A DNA stretch of 64,000 nt from a bacterium. GTDB taxonomy: Bacteria; Zhuqueibacterota; Zhuqueibacteria; Residuimicrobiales; Oceaniaggregativiventaceae. How positions within the stretch are numbered: the first letter of the stretch is position 1; every line of letters starts with the position of its first letter. Below are positions 37,523-45,777 of this stretch, one piece after another. A program made the position numbers and the translations under genes. The stretch covers positions 186,001-250,000 of the forward strand of contig JAKQNP010000008.1 of the NCBI GenBank assembly GCA_029565675.1, written 5' to 3'. Below the pieces are notes generated by a model. The model saw only the letters and a list, made by a program, of their open reading frames with translations. It searched no databases and was not told where the DNA came from.

Positions 37523-37581
37523 TTTGACCTCCTGCGAGAAAAGTTTGCTTTTGAAGGGACCATCTGCTGGAGCTGATTTCC

Positions 37582-38556
37582 TCAACGCTGCTCCGTGGAG
37601 ATGCCGATGGTGCGGCGGACCGCAAAGGTGTCGCTGGCCGATTTCATCTCGGTCAGCATCTCACCGAGCAGACCGATTGAAAAGAACTGGATTCCGACAA
37701 TAATCAGCAAGACGCCGAGAAACAGCATCGGCCTGTTGCTGAGGAATTGATGGTAAAAGATGCGCTGATAGGCCAGGACGATGAGGATAATCGCACCTGC
37801 AATCGATGTGAACAGCCCGAGTGAACCGAAGAGGTGCAGAGGGCGTTTTTTGTAGCGAGTCAAGAAGGTGATCGTCAACAGGTCAAAGGCGCCGCGAAAA
37901 AAGCGGGCTGCGCCGAATTTGCTGCGGCCGAATTTGCGCGCATGATGAACCACCGGCAACTCGGTGACGCGAAAACCGTTGCCGTGCGCAATCACCGGCA
38001 AATAGCGGTGCATATCGCCGTAAACGTTCAGCGAGCGAATCACCTGCCAGCGATAAGCTTTGAGGCCACAATTGAAATCGTGCAGATGAATACCGCTGAA
38101 CAGGGCGGTAAAAAAGTTATAGACTTTGGAAGTTTGGCGTTTGATCAAGGGATCATGGCGGTCTTTTTTCCAGCCGGAAACCAGATCATAGCCTTCATCG
38201 AGTTTGTTGAGCAAACGCGGGATTTCTTCCGGATCGTCCTGCAGATCGGCATCCATGGTGACGATCCTGTCGCCGGAAGCCGCTTGAAAGCCGGCCGCCA
38301 GAGCAGCCGATTTGCCATAATTGCGCCGAAACTGAATGAGCTTGCAATTTTCGTCCTGCTGACACAATTCTTCCACTACATCGCCTGAGGTGTCTGTCGA
38401 CCCATCATCGACAAAGATCACTTCATAGTCCAAACCATTCTTCTGCAGCGTGTGGGTCAGTTGGTGGTGCAGCTCGAGCAGCGACTCGGCTTCATTGTAG
38501 AGCGGAATGATAACGGAAACATCTTTGTGGCTTTTGATCTGCAGTTTTTCGTTCAT
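37582..38556 (-). CDS. GT2 polyprenyl-phosphate sugar transferase (DPM1/ArnC type)
   Basis: A 324-residue GT2 enzyme. The cytoplasmic catalytic part has IIPLYNEAESL, IFVDDGSTDTSGD and DADLQDDPEEIP, and a YGKSAALAAGF block. Two C-terminal membrane helices (about residues 235-260 and 275-300) follow, as in ArnC and GtrB. Such enzymes transfer a sugar to undecaprenyl phosphate. This sugar could feed a GT-C enzyme such as the YfhO protein, which is inference. It lies 52 bases after a lipoprotein gene and 59 before the small membrane protein gene. Confidence 0.9.
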   Translation of the reverse strand: MNEKLQIKSHKDVSVIIPLYNEAESLLELHHQLTHTLQKNGLDYEVIFVDDGSTDTSGDVVEELCQQDENCKLIQFRRNYGKSAALAAGFQAASGDRIVTMDADLQDDPEEIPRLLNKLDEGYDLVSGWKKDRHDPLIKRQTSKVYNFFTALFSGIHLHDFNCGLKAYRWQVIRSLNVYGDMHRYLPVIAHGNGFRVTELPVVHHARKFGRSKFGAARFFRGAFDLLTITFLTRYKKRPLHLFGSLGLFTSIAGAIILIVLAYQRIFYHQFLSNRPMLFLGVLLIIVGIQFFSIGLLGEMLTEMKSASDTFAVRRTIGISTEQR

Positions 38557-38608
38557 GACAAACAGATCTCCGACTTATCGCGATATCTGCATGGCACTGC
38601 GCCCCACC

Positions 38609-39376
38609 TCAGAGATCGACTTTAATCGCTTTTTCCGGAACGACGATGGTGAATTTTTCGGGATCGATTTTCTGGTTGACAGCAACGCTGTTGTAGAAAA
38701 AGGTAATCGATTCCTTTTGTCTGGGCCGTTGAATGCGGATCGTCTTGGGAAGGCGAACGCCATCAAACGTCGAAAACCGCGAATAGTGCGCCAGGAACAC
38801 GAGTTCATGGTTTTGGTTATACGTTCGAGTTTGGGTGACGACGCCGTTGTAGGGGTCGACAGAATGAACAACCGGTTGATCGCCGTTCTTGCTCAAGAGC
38901 AGCAGTTGGTTTTCCTGGCGATGAATGGTGCCGGAAGAGATCGGTTCGGCGGTTTCCAGACCGGAAAGCAGTTGCACCAGTTTTTTATAGCTCAAACGAA
39001 ACGACAGAAACCGGTCGAGGTTGAAAGAGTCGGCCGGGCCGGTGTATACGGTGTTTTGCATAGGTGTATAGATGACATATCGATGGCGATCGGCAAACAG
39101 AACCCCCACATCGATTCCGAAGGCAGCTTCGATTTTGACATAGATCGAATCCGGCTTCTTGAGGTGGATCGTGGCGTTTGCCGTATAGGATGCTTCCGGC
39201 GTTTCGATAATGACCTTACCATCGGCGCTAAGAGTGCGCAGGTTGTCGTAATTCTCCTGCAACACCCGCTGCACGGTTTCCCAGCGTGCTTCTTCCTGGC
39301 TCAGTTGGGGAGTGGATTTTGTGCCCGCACACCGCAAGGCAATAAAAACGCCGAGCAGGATCATAAGCCGCACCAT
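38609..39376 (-). CDS. DUF4292 lipoprotein-like protein
   Basis: A 255-residue protein. A short hydrophobic N-terminus ends in ALRCAGTKS, which resembles a lipoprotein signal, although Arg before the Cys is unusual and lipidation is not certain. The rest is beta-rich (LSADGKVIIETPEASYTANAT, GVRLPKTIRIQ) in the LolA/LolB-like fold of DUF4292, known from FCB-group outer membrane lipid and lipoprotein handling. It follows the TPR lipoprotein gene by 26 bases. The two may act together at the outer membrane. Confidence 0.8.
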   Translation of the reverse strand: MVRLMILLGVFIALRCAGTKSTPQLSQEEARWETVQRVLQENYDNLRTLSADGKVIIETPEASYTANATIHLKKPDSIYVKIEAAFGIDVGVLFADRHRYVIYTPMQNTVYTGPADSFNLDRFLSFRLSYKKLVQLLSGLETAEPISSGTIHRQENQLLLLSKNGDQPVVHSVDPYNGVVTQTRTYNQNHELVFLAHYSRFSTFDGVRLPKTIRIQRPRQKESITFFYNSVAVNQKIDPEKFTIVVPEKAIKVDL

Positions 39377-39402
39377 CGCGGCGGCGATGCGATTGAATTG
39401 TT

Positions 39403-41400
39403 CTATTTTTGCAGCTCCTGAATTTTCATCAAGATGCGCTGGTTGTTCTGATCCAGTTTCAGCGCTTCTTTCCAGGCCGCGCGGGCTTTGGCTGGCTCAT
39501 TTTTCTGCAGATAAATATCGCCAAGGTGCTCAAATACTTCGGCCGATGGACTGATGGTGAGCGATTTTTCAATATAGGTTTTGGCGAGATCGAATTCTTG
39601 CATTTTATAATAGATCCAACCCATGGTGTCGAGATAGGCGGCGTTGTCGGGATCGGCTGCCAGGGCACGAGTGACCAGCTCGAGCGCTTCATCCAGACGA
39701 GCCCGATCACTGTCGCGCACGCTCAGGTGATAGGCGAAATTGTTGAGGATGAGCGGGGTCGACGAATCGATTGCCATGATTCTTTCATAGAGCGCCTCTG
39801 ATTGATCGAACTGGCGCAATTCATCGTAGGTGCTGGCCAGAGTGAGCATGGTTTGCACGTTTTGTGAATCAGCTTTGACTGCCGCGCGCAAAAAGGGCAG
39901 CGCTTTGCTGAACTTGCGCTGCTGGTTATAGAGAAATCCGGTGTAATAATTCATCTCCGGATCATCGGGGTATTTCGCAAGGGCCTGGATAAAGTTATCC
40001 AAAGCCAGTTGCAGGCTGTCCATGCGCATATAATTGATGCCGCGCAGAACCCATACTCCCGGAAGATCCTGGCGAATCATCAGCGATTTGTCCAGATGGA
40101 GAGCTGCCTGCTGGTGGTTCTTGAGGATAAAGTTGTAACGCGCCAGGGTGGTGGGCACCCGCCAGTCATTGCCTTGTTTTTCCGTCAGCTTTTGCACCAT
40201 TTGCAATGCTTGCAAGGTATCACCTTTCAGGAGGGTGAGGTTGGCGATTTCAATGCTGGCGCCGACAGTGGTTGAGTCAATGCCCGTCAGAGGCTGATAC
40301 AGAGCGATGGCGTCGTCATAGCGATGGGCTGCACCAAACAAATCGCGCAGCAGCCTGCGGACGGTAAAAAACTCGGGGTTTTGTGCCAATGCCTGGTGGT
40401 AGATCGACACAGCAGCGAGGGTATCCTGAACCATTTTGGCGAATTCCGCATGGGCCAAAATCGCTCGTTCCTCATCGGGATGATCCTGAGCAGCGCGGCC
40501 AAATTCCTCGCCGGCTTTGGCGGTGTCTTTGCTAAAAAAATAAAACTGCGCCAACTTGAGGCGGTTGTCTAGATTGGACGGATCTTGCTGGACCAAATCG
40601 CGATAAATTTCGCTGGCCAGCGGCCAGTTTTGCTGTTTTTCCAGCAGCCTGCGCAATTCGGCTTCGGCATCCTCGAAATGGGGATTTTGTTGCAACGCCT
40701 GGCGATACAAGCCGAGCGCAGCAGTTGTATCCTGGCGCAGGATGGCAATGGCCGCCATTCCGAGATAAGGCTCTTGCCGCGTCGGATAAGCGGCGAGAAA
40801 ATCCTGGAAAATGGTCTCTGCATAGGCAAGCGTCGGCTTTTTGAGAAAAAGCTGGCCGATTTGCAGACGGAATTCCGGTTCGCCCATGCCGGCTTGGAGC
40901 AGCGATTGGTAAGAGGCATAGGCTTGCTCGCTGTTACCGGTCAACAGCTGCAAAGCGGTCAGATTGTAGAGGATCTCGATGTCGTGCGGATTGAGGCGCA
41001 AGATCGATTCATAGGCCTTTATGGCGTCGGACAGGCGATTGTCTTTTTCATAAGCTGCGGCGAGGAGTTCGAGAGCTTCCAGGTTGTCGGGCGCCAGCCG
41101 CAAAGCTTTCTGCGCCAACCGGATGCTTGTCTGGTTTTCACCGAGGAAATAATAATTTTCCGCCAACGATACATAGATGCCCGGCGAGGAGGAGTCGATT
41201 TCCGCAGCCTGATGGTATTCGATGATCGCGTTCTGCGGTAATCCCACCAGTTCGGCGATCGCGGCGTCGATGACATGCCGCATGGCCTCGCGATGATAGG
41301 TCGGTGTTTTCTGCTCGACTCTTGGAGCTGGCCGACTGGAGCTGCAGGCGGCAAAAAGCACTGTTGCCAGTGCCAGGATTGTCGATAGGGGTTTAGACAA
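39403..41400 (-). CDS. tetratricopeptide-repeat lipoprotein
   Basis: A protein of 665 residues. The TTG start at 41400 follows AAGGA by six bases and is followed by a signal peptide ending in LFAACSSS, a good lipobox. The open frame runs further upstream but lacks a signal-like start. From about residue 60 to the end it is built of TPR units of about 34 residues (for example DIEILYNLTALQLLTGNSEQ and AAYLDTMGWIYYKMQEF), roughly 15 in all. Such proteins organise assemblies in the cell envelope. It heads the minus-strand run DUF4292, GT2, membrane protein, GT4. Confidence 0.9.
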   Translation of the reverse strand: MSKPLSTILALATVLFAACSSSRPAPRVEQKTPTYHREAMRHVIDAAIAELVGLPQNAIIEYHQAAEIDSSSPGIYVSLAENYYFLGENQTSIRLAQKALRLAPDNLEALELLAAAYEKDNRLSDAIKAYESILRLNPHDIEILYNLTALQLLTGNSEQAYASYQSLLQAGMGEPEFRLQIGQLFLKKPTLAYAETIFQDFLAAYPTRQEPYLGMAAIAILRQDTTAALGLYRQALQQNPHFEDAEAELRRLLEKQQNWPLASEIYRDLVQQDPSNLDNRLKLAQFYFFSKDTAKAGEEFGRAAQDHPDEERAILAHAEFAKMVQDTLAAVSIYHQALAQNPEFFTVRRLLRDLFGAAHRYDDAIALYQPLTGIDSTTVGASIEIANLTLLKGDTLQALQMVQKLTEKQGNDWRVPTTLARYNFILKNHQQAALHLDKSLMIRQDLPGVWVLRGINYMRMDSLQLALDNFIQALAKYPDDPEMNYYTGFLYNQQRKFSKALPFLRAAVKADSQNVQTMLTLASTYDELRQFDQSEALYERIMAIDSSTPLILNNFAYHLSVRDSDRARLDEALELVTRALAADPDNAAYLDTMGWIYYKMQEFDLAKTYIEKSLTISPSAEVFEHLGDIYLQKNEPAKARAAWKEALKLDQNNQRILMKIQELQK

Positions 41401-41686
41401 ACTTTTTCCTTGTCGCCTAATTTTGGGCCGTTGTTCCCTTGGACAACCGGGAAACCCATGAAATTGCATTGTCCGGAAACTCATGTAAAAAAACAATATA
41501 TTAACAATTTAAGCCAGACTCAAGGAAAAAATCTTTGAAAATTTCTCGCAAATCGCTAAATTTGTCGAATGCACGGGGGCTGTATTTTTTTAGCCAAACC
41601 GTTTTCTGAATAATCAACGCTGGAGTTGTGCGCGTGTTCTCTGGTGCAATTGCCGCGCGTCGAGATGGATTCAATCGGAGCGATCG

Positions 41687-42694
41687 ATGAGCAGTCGTTG
41701 GCTGCAGATATTGGAGAAATTGCGCGCCCACCGCTGGCGCGGCGGGATTCTTCTTGGGCTGGGCCTCTATCTGGTGCTGATCAACCAGCTGATTCGGGTG
41801 CGACCGGATCACGTCTTTATTGCTCTTTTGTTGTTCGTCTTTGCCTTCAGCCGCGGCCGGCTCAAAACCTTTGCCGTCGATTGGACGCCATGGATCGTTT
41901 TCTGGATCTGTTACGATATGATGCGCGGAGTGGCCGATAACCTGCGCGGCGCCATCAATGTGATAGTTCCCTATGAAGTGGAACTGGCCATGTTCGGCAA
42001 GTTTTTCGGCGGCATAATCCCCTGTTACGTGATGCAGGATTGGCAACAGGTCATGGATGGGACATTTATCAAGGGATTGCTGGATGCCAGCGGCGGACTT
42101 TTCTATACCCTCCACTTCGGTATGCCGCTCCTGCTCGGCTGGGTACTCTGGCATACCACCAGCGACCGCAAGCTCTTTTATATCTTTGTCTGGAGCATGA
42201 CGCTGCTCAATTTTTCTGCATTGACGACGTTTATTCTCTATCCGGCCGCACCCCCATGGTATGTCTTTAGCTATGGGTTCGATCAACCGCCGCAGACCAT
42301 CCACTGGGGCCTCGGTGCCGGCGCGCTGATCAACGTCGACCGGATGATCGGGATGAATTTTTTCCAGACCCTCTGGGGAGGATTCAACCCCAACCATTTT
42401 GCCGCCATTCCTTCTTTGCACGGCTCCTATCCGGTCGCCATCGCTTTTTTTACCTGGAAAAAATTCCGCAAAGCAGCTTTTTGGCTGGCGCTCTATCCTT
42501 TGGGTGTGTGGTTTTCTGCCGTCTATCTCAACCAGCACTATATCATCGATTTGATCATCGGCGCTCTCTATTTTGCGGTCGCCTATTTGATATCCAGCCG
42601 TCTGCTTATTCCCCATGTTTTTTCCCGATTTGTGGATTGGGAGTTGCTGCGGCGACGTGAACAGGAAACCGAAATGGCTGAAACGATTAAATAG
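41687..42694 (+). CDS. Aur1/IPC synthase-like PAP2 membrane enzyme
   Basis: A 335-residue protein with six or so membrane helices. The PAP2 catalytic motifs are of the Aur1 (inositol phosphorylceramide synthase) subtype: AAPPWYVFSY, the motif PSLHGSYPV with its His, and NQHYIIDLIIG with the second His and Asp. The KxxxxxxRP motif of ordinary PAP2 is replaced by the Aur1 version. The family transfers head groups between lipids in the membrane. The start at 41687 is MSSRWLQIL. It is followed after about 70 bases by a tRNA gene with its own promoter. Substrate unknown. Confidence 0.82.
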   Translation: MSSRWLQILEKLRAHRWRGGILLGLGLYLVLINQLIRVRPDHVFIALLLFVFAFSRGRLKTFAVDWTPWIVFWICYDMMRGVADNLRGAINVIVPYEVELAMFGKFFGGIIPCYVMQDWQQVMDGTFIKGLLDASGGLFYTLHFGMPLLLGWVLWHTTSDRKLFYIFVWSMTLLNFSALTTFILYPAAPPWYVFSYGFDQPPQTIHWGLGAGALINVDRMIGMNFFQTLWGGFNPNHFAAIPSLHGSYPVAIAFFTWKKFRKAAFWLALYPLGVWFSAVYLNQHYIIDLIIGALYFAVAYLISSRLLIPHVFSRFVDWELLRRREQETEMAETIK

Positions 42695-42720
42695 AAACGC
42701 CCCGTTGCCAGAGTTTTAGC

Positions 42721-42748
42721 TTGACTTTTTTTGATAATTTCGTATATT
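42721..42748 (+). promoter_or_regulatory. promoter for tRNA-Phe
   Basis: TTGACT at 42721-42726 and TATATT at 42743-42748 with a 16-base spacer. The tRNA begins 18 bases later. Both hexamers are close to consensus. Confidence 0.65.
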
Positions 42749-42766
42749 AAGCTTTACCTTTTGGTT

Positions 42767-42839
42767 GGCGCTTTAGCTCAGTCGGTAGAGCAAGGGACTG
42801 AAAATCCCTGTGTCCCCAGTTCGATTCTGGGAGGCGCCA
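42767..42839 (+). tRNA. tRNA-Phe (anticodon GAA)
   Basis: The 73-base sequence folds as a cloverleaf. The acceptor pairs GGCGCTT with AGGCGCC (one G-U). The D arm contains AGCTCAGTCGGTAGAGC. The anticodon stem AGGGA/TCCCT encloses the loop CTGAAAA with anticodon GAA. The T arm is CCCAG-TTCGATT-CTGGG. Discriminator base is A and CCA is not encoded. Confidence 0.97.
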
Positions 42840-42846
42840 CAAATCC

Positions 42847-42882
42847 GCCCTTATAATGATGCAATTATAAGGGCTTTTTTTA
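42847..42882 (+). terminator. rho-independent terminator after tRNA-Phe
   Basis: GCCCTTATAAT pairs perfectly with ATTATAAGGGC across a six-base loop, followed by seven Ts. Confidence 0.9.
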
Positions 42883-42924
42883 TTTTGGTGTCTAGTTGAG
42901 GATTCTCACGGGTGATGGATTTTT

Positions 42925-43155
42925 ATGTCAGCTAATGAAAGCAGCAAACCGGTCAGCCGGCGCCAGGATTTGCATCCCGGACTGCTGGTGGCGATCGTAC
43001 AGAAGGCGGATCAGTCCAGCGGCAAATTGACTGTCGGGGTGGTGCAAGATATTCTTACCCGCGCCGCGGTGCATTCGCGCGGGATTAAAGTGCGTCTGGA
43101 GAGCGGCGAGATCGGCCGGGTGCAAGAGATTCTCGATCTGCGAGCCGCTGAATAG
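42925..43155 (+). CDS. YwbE family protein
   Basis: A 76-residue protein of the YwbE (DUF2196) family. It has HPGLLVAIVQKADQSSGKLT, GVVQDILTRAAVHSRGIKV and RLESGEIGRVQEIL, which span almost the whole protein. The family is small, soluble and of unknown function. It stands alone on the plus strand between a tRNA terminator and the HisN-like gene. The ATG at 42925 lies at the expected place relative to the conserved block. Confidence 0.85.
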   Translation: MSANESSKPVSRRQDLHPGLLVAIVQKADQSSGKLTVGVVQDILTRAAVHSRGIKVRLESGEIGRVQEILDLRAAE

Positions 43156-43390
43156 AGCATTAAGCGCCTTGATCCTTTAAACACCATGAGTGTTGGCAAT
43201 GGCTCTGGATGAGAGACCTTGCCGCAGCCTGCTGGATGCAACGGAGTTTGGGATTGCAGCAATCAATTCAGATCATACGATCCCGATACGGTGTAAAAAA
43301 TGGCGCTCTCGTAGGGGATAGGCCTTGGCTATGCCGACTTTCCAGGTTTTGGTTGAATCGCATGAAAGAAGGATTGCAAGAGAGGTCGAG

Positions 43391-44161
43391 ATGAACCATT
43401 TGTCAGAGTTGCGCGACTTTGCCGTTGCGACCGCCTATGCCGCCGGCAGGTTGACGCTGGGTTATTTTCGTGCCGGGGTGCGGGCAGAGTTTAAGAAGGA
43501 CGATACGCCGGTTACGGTGGCCGACCGCGAAGCTGAGGCGCTCATTCGGCGGTGCATCGAGAAGCGTTTTCCGGATCATGCGATATTGGGTGAGGAGTAC
43601 GGCTCTGTCGGCAGGGGTGATGCCGAGTGCCGCTGGATCATCGATCCTATCGATGGAACGAAATCTTTTATCCGCGGTATTCCGCTATATGGTGTGCTGA
43701 TCGGATTGGAGATTGCCGGTCGAATCGAAGTGGGTGTTGCCTATTTCCCGGCCCTGGATGAATTGGTGGCTGCCGCCACGGGTCTTGGCTGCACCTGCAA
43801 TGGACGCGCGGTGCAGGTCATCGAGACCGCACAATTGTCGCGCAGCATGGTGGCGTTCACCGACGCCGCCAGCTTTGCCCAAAGCGGCCGCGCGGCAGAA
43901 TGGCAGCGGATTCAACAATCGACCTATTATCGCCTGGGTTGCCCGGACGCCTACGGCCACGCTCTGGTCGCCACCGGCAGGGCGGAACTGATGCTCGACC
44001 CGGTGATGAATACCTGGGATTGCGGCCCGTTTCCGGTCATTTTGCGCGAGGCTGGCGGTTATTTTGGCGATTGGGCGGGCAATGAGACCGTCTATGGCGG
44101 AGAAGCGCTGAGCACGACCTCCGCTCTGTTGCCGCAGGTCTTGCAGGCGCTAAAAGGGTAG
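43391..44161 (+). CDS. inositol monophosphatase-family phosphatase, histidinol-phosphatase-like
   Basis: A 256-residue enzyme of the IMPase family with the metal-binding motifs GEEYG, DPIDGTKSF and, near the end, WDCGPFPVILREAGG. The sequence RGIPLYGVLIGLEI and the FKKDDTPVTVADREAE start fit HisN-type histidinol-phosphatases, which end histidine synthesis by removing phosphate from histidinol phosphate. Other sugar phosphates remain possible. The ATG at 43391 has GAGGT six bases upstream; a longer frame begins at 43325 but lacks this. Confidence 0.85.
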   Translation: MNHLSELRDFAVATAYAAGRLTLGYFRAGVRAEFKKDDTPVTVADREAEALIRRCIEKRFPDHAILGEEYGSVGRGDAECRWIIDPIDGTKSFIRGIPLYGVLIGLEIAGRIEVGVAYFPALDELVAAATGLGCTCNGRAVQVIETAQLSRSMVAFTDAASFAQSGRAAEWQRIQQSTYYRLGCPDAYGHALVATGRAELMLDPVMNTWDCGPFPVILREAGGYFGDWAGNETVYGGEALSTTSALLPQVLQALKG

Positions 44162-44209
44162 CTTTCTCTTGGGCGATTGGCGGCAAAGAAAACAAAATAG
44201 CTAGAAAGC

Positions 44210-44239
44210 GCGGTGCAGCACCCCCCGATGCTGCACCGC
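44210..44239. terminator. perfect 11-bp hairpin between convergent genes
   Basis: GCGGTGCAGCA (44210-44220) pairs perfectly with TGCTGCACCGC (44229-44239) across an eight-base C-rich loop. No T-run follows on the plus strand. On the minus strand the sequence after it is only moderately T-rich, so it is likely a terminator for the LysM gene and perhaps for both directions. Confidence 0.55.
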
Positions 44240-44250
44240 CTGTATTCCCC

Positions 44251-44745
44251 CTAGTGGGTGCTTTCGGGCAACCACAATGTATCGCCGACACAGAGATCTC
44301 GTCCGCTGCTGAAGCCGCTGAGACCGAGAACAAGCCGATAGCTCACCTGCCAGTCGTTGCAAACGCTGACCAGGTCTTCTCCCGGCTGCAGGACATGGGC
44401 GCAACAGACAGTGGTTTTTCGGTGATAAGAACGCAGAGCCCTGGTGCGAATGGCTTTCTTCTCTGTCGGCACCGACTTGAGATCCTTGGGTGGACGTGCA
44501 GTAAAACTCGCGCGTTTTTGCATTGGCTGCGGCTGATCGTCGGGTTTTGGCTGCGCAGGCGGCCATTCTGCCTGAAGCTGGAGCGTGGAATACTTTTCAG
44601 CAGCGTTGCATGTCATTGACGAATTTTCAGCTGCAGAAGAATCGACATCGACTGTTTTCAGCAGCACAGCAGTTGATGCCGCACCGACCAGGGCTGCACC
44701 CAACACGAGTTTCAACAACTCTGCTCCCCATATTCCGACAATCAT
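44251..44745 (-). CDS. membrane-anchored LysM-domain protein
   Basis: A 164-residue protein. The ATG at 44745 has an AAAGGGGGAAAAG ribosome site. A membrane helix (about residues 8-26) is followed by a disordered Pro/Gln-rich linker and a C-terminal LysM-like domain (HVLQPGEDLVSVCNDW ... LCVGDTLWLP). LysM domains bind peptidoglycan, so the protein may bridge the inner membrane and the wall. Cys pairs in the domain suggest a disulfide. It lies downstream of a 33-residue membrane protein gene on the same strand and divergent from the RelA-like operon. Confidence 0.75.
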   Translation of the reverse strand: MIVGIWGAELLKLVLGAALVGAASTAVLLKTVDVDSSAAENSSMTCNAAEKYSTLQLQAEWPPAQPKPDDQPQPMQKRASFTARPPKDLKSVPTEKKAIRTRALRSYHRKTTVCCAHVLQPGEDLVSVCNDWQVSYRLVLGLSGFSSGRDLCVGDTLWLPESTH

Positions 44746-44910
44746 CTTTTCCCCCTTTCCTTTGCGCCGAACCGGTACAAAATACCGGCACAGCTGGTGT
44801 TGATTCTGCGGCAACCAGGGGATCTGTTCGATCGGCATGCTTTAACTCGGAATGGCACGCTCGATTTTCCTGCCACAGTCAGGATCGAAGGATCAAAAAC
44901 CGCGGCGGTG

Positions 44911-45012
44911 CTACAAAACCAAAAAGATCACCACCGCCAGGATGACCAAAAAGACCACTGCATTTCCCAGCAAGCTGAGCAACTGATCTAAGGATGTATG
45001 GACGATTAACAT
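44911..45012 (-). CDS. 33-residue single-helix membrane protein
   Basis: A very short gene with an AAGGGGG ribosome site before its ATG. The product starts MLIVHTSLDQLLSLLGN and ends in a strongly hydrophobic run VVFLVILAVVIFLVL with a TAG stop. It looks like a one-helix micro-protein. It lies about 165 bases before the LysM gene on the same strand, probably in the same transcript. There is no family evidence beyond its composition and ribosome site. Confidence 0.55.
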   Translation of the reverse strand: MLIVHTSLDQLLSLLGNAVVFLVILAVVIFLVL

Positions 45013-45670
45013 GTTATCCCCCTTTCTTTTGCTTGCTCTGCCTTGAAAGAGGCAAATCAAGCGGATTCCGTTTCGGGAACCATTGACCATCGGTCAAAGA
45101 GCGCGAAGGCTGGAAGCGCCGTGGTGGGCCAGGGACCGAATGATCGACAGGGGAATATTCAGAAGAGTGGAGGTGCCGGTCAGCAGGGAGTCGCAGTCCC
45201 TTTTGCCCAACGCGGTATGCCCAGCGGTTGTCTAAAATCGGTCCGCAAGGACACGGAGATCAGAAAAACTTTTTTGTTCATGAGCCATATTGCCTTTCTT
45301 CGCATGATTTTGCTGTTATGCAATCTCTCTTTTTGACTGCGTCCTACCTCAAGATAAGTAAATTTGACCAATATTGTCAATAAAAAAATGCAATTAATCA
45401 TAAAAAATGACTAAAATTTAGCAAAAAAATAGTTTCGGTTATACTGGGGAATTTTCTTATAGTATTTGTTGACAACCTTAATCTTTGATGAAAATTAAGT
45501 ATTCTTGGCGATATTATCTTAATAGTTTATTTTTAACAGAATAGATGATTTGGCGAAACCAAGATATTTTTGACTGGCGGTGGCGCAATTTGCTCGATGG
45601 ACGGGTTTTATGCGATCAACTATATTGTGAAAATATTGCCTAACTTTTGCCGCTTTTCGGCAAAAAAAGC

Positions 45671-45699
45671 TTGATTTGGGCAAAGTTTGTGATTAAATT
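45671..45699 (+). promoter_or_regulatory. promoter candidate of the RelA-like operon
   Basis: TTGATT at 45671-45676 and TAAATT at 45694-45699 have a 17-base spacer. Transcription would begin near 45706, just before the terminator hairpin. Confidence 0.5.
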
Positions 45700-45721
45700 A
45701 AAGAAGAGAGAAAGCAACAAT

Positions 45722-45754
45722 GGGCTCGCCGGTTTGTCCGGGAGCCCTTTTTTG
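45722..45754 (+). terminator. intrinsic terminator/attenuator 25 bases before the RelA-like start
   Basis: GGGCTC pairs with GAGCCC and the inner CCGG pairs with CCGG around a TTTGT loop, with one bulged G; six Ts follow. It lies about 15 bases after the predicted transcription start. The nearest plus-strand gene upstream ends 1.5 kb away, with minus-strand genes between, so this hairpin can only stop a transcript that begins in the AT-rich region. That makes it an attenuator or the end of a short RNA. Confidence 0.75.
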
Positions 45755-45777
45755 TCTCGCAATCGTTGTGGAGGTCT

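Larger units (their letters stand above)
45013..45777. other. long AT-rich intergenic region before the RelA-like operon
   Basis: About 765 bases separate the micro-protein gene (minus) from the RelA-like gene (plus). From about 45340 to 45720 the base composition is far more AT-rich than the flanks. It holds a TTGAC-CAATATT-GTCAA dyad (45365-45381), TTGACAAC at about 45470 and a stem TTTTGCCG-CTTTT-CGGCAAAA (45645-45665) without a T-run. Open frames at 45043-45336 (plus) and 45180-45401 (minus) show no family resemblance. A promoter and terminator near the end are listed separately. Confidence 0.6.

Noticed and set aside
41501-42616. 371-codon minus-strand frame opposite the Aur1-like gene
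   Set aside because: It is the complement of a gene with clear catalytic motifs.
45043-45401. short frames on both strands in the gap before the RelA-like operon
   Set aside because: No family resemblance and no convincing ribosome sites.
45645-45665. TTTTGCCG-CTTTT-CGGCAAAA as a terminator
   Set aside because: The stem is perfect but is followed by As on the plus strand and has no T-run on the minus strand either.
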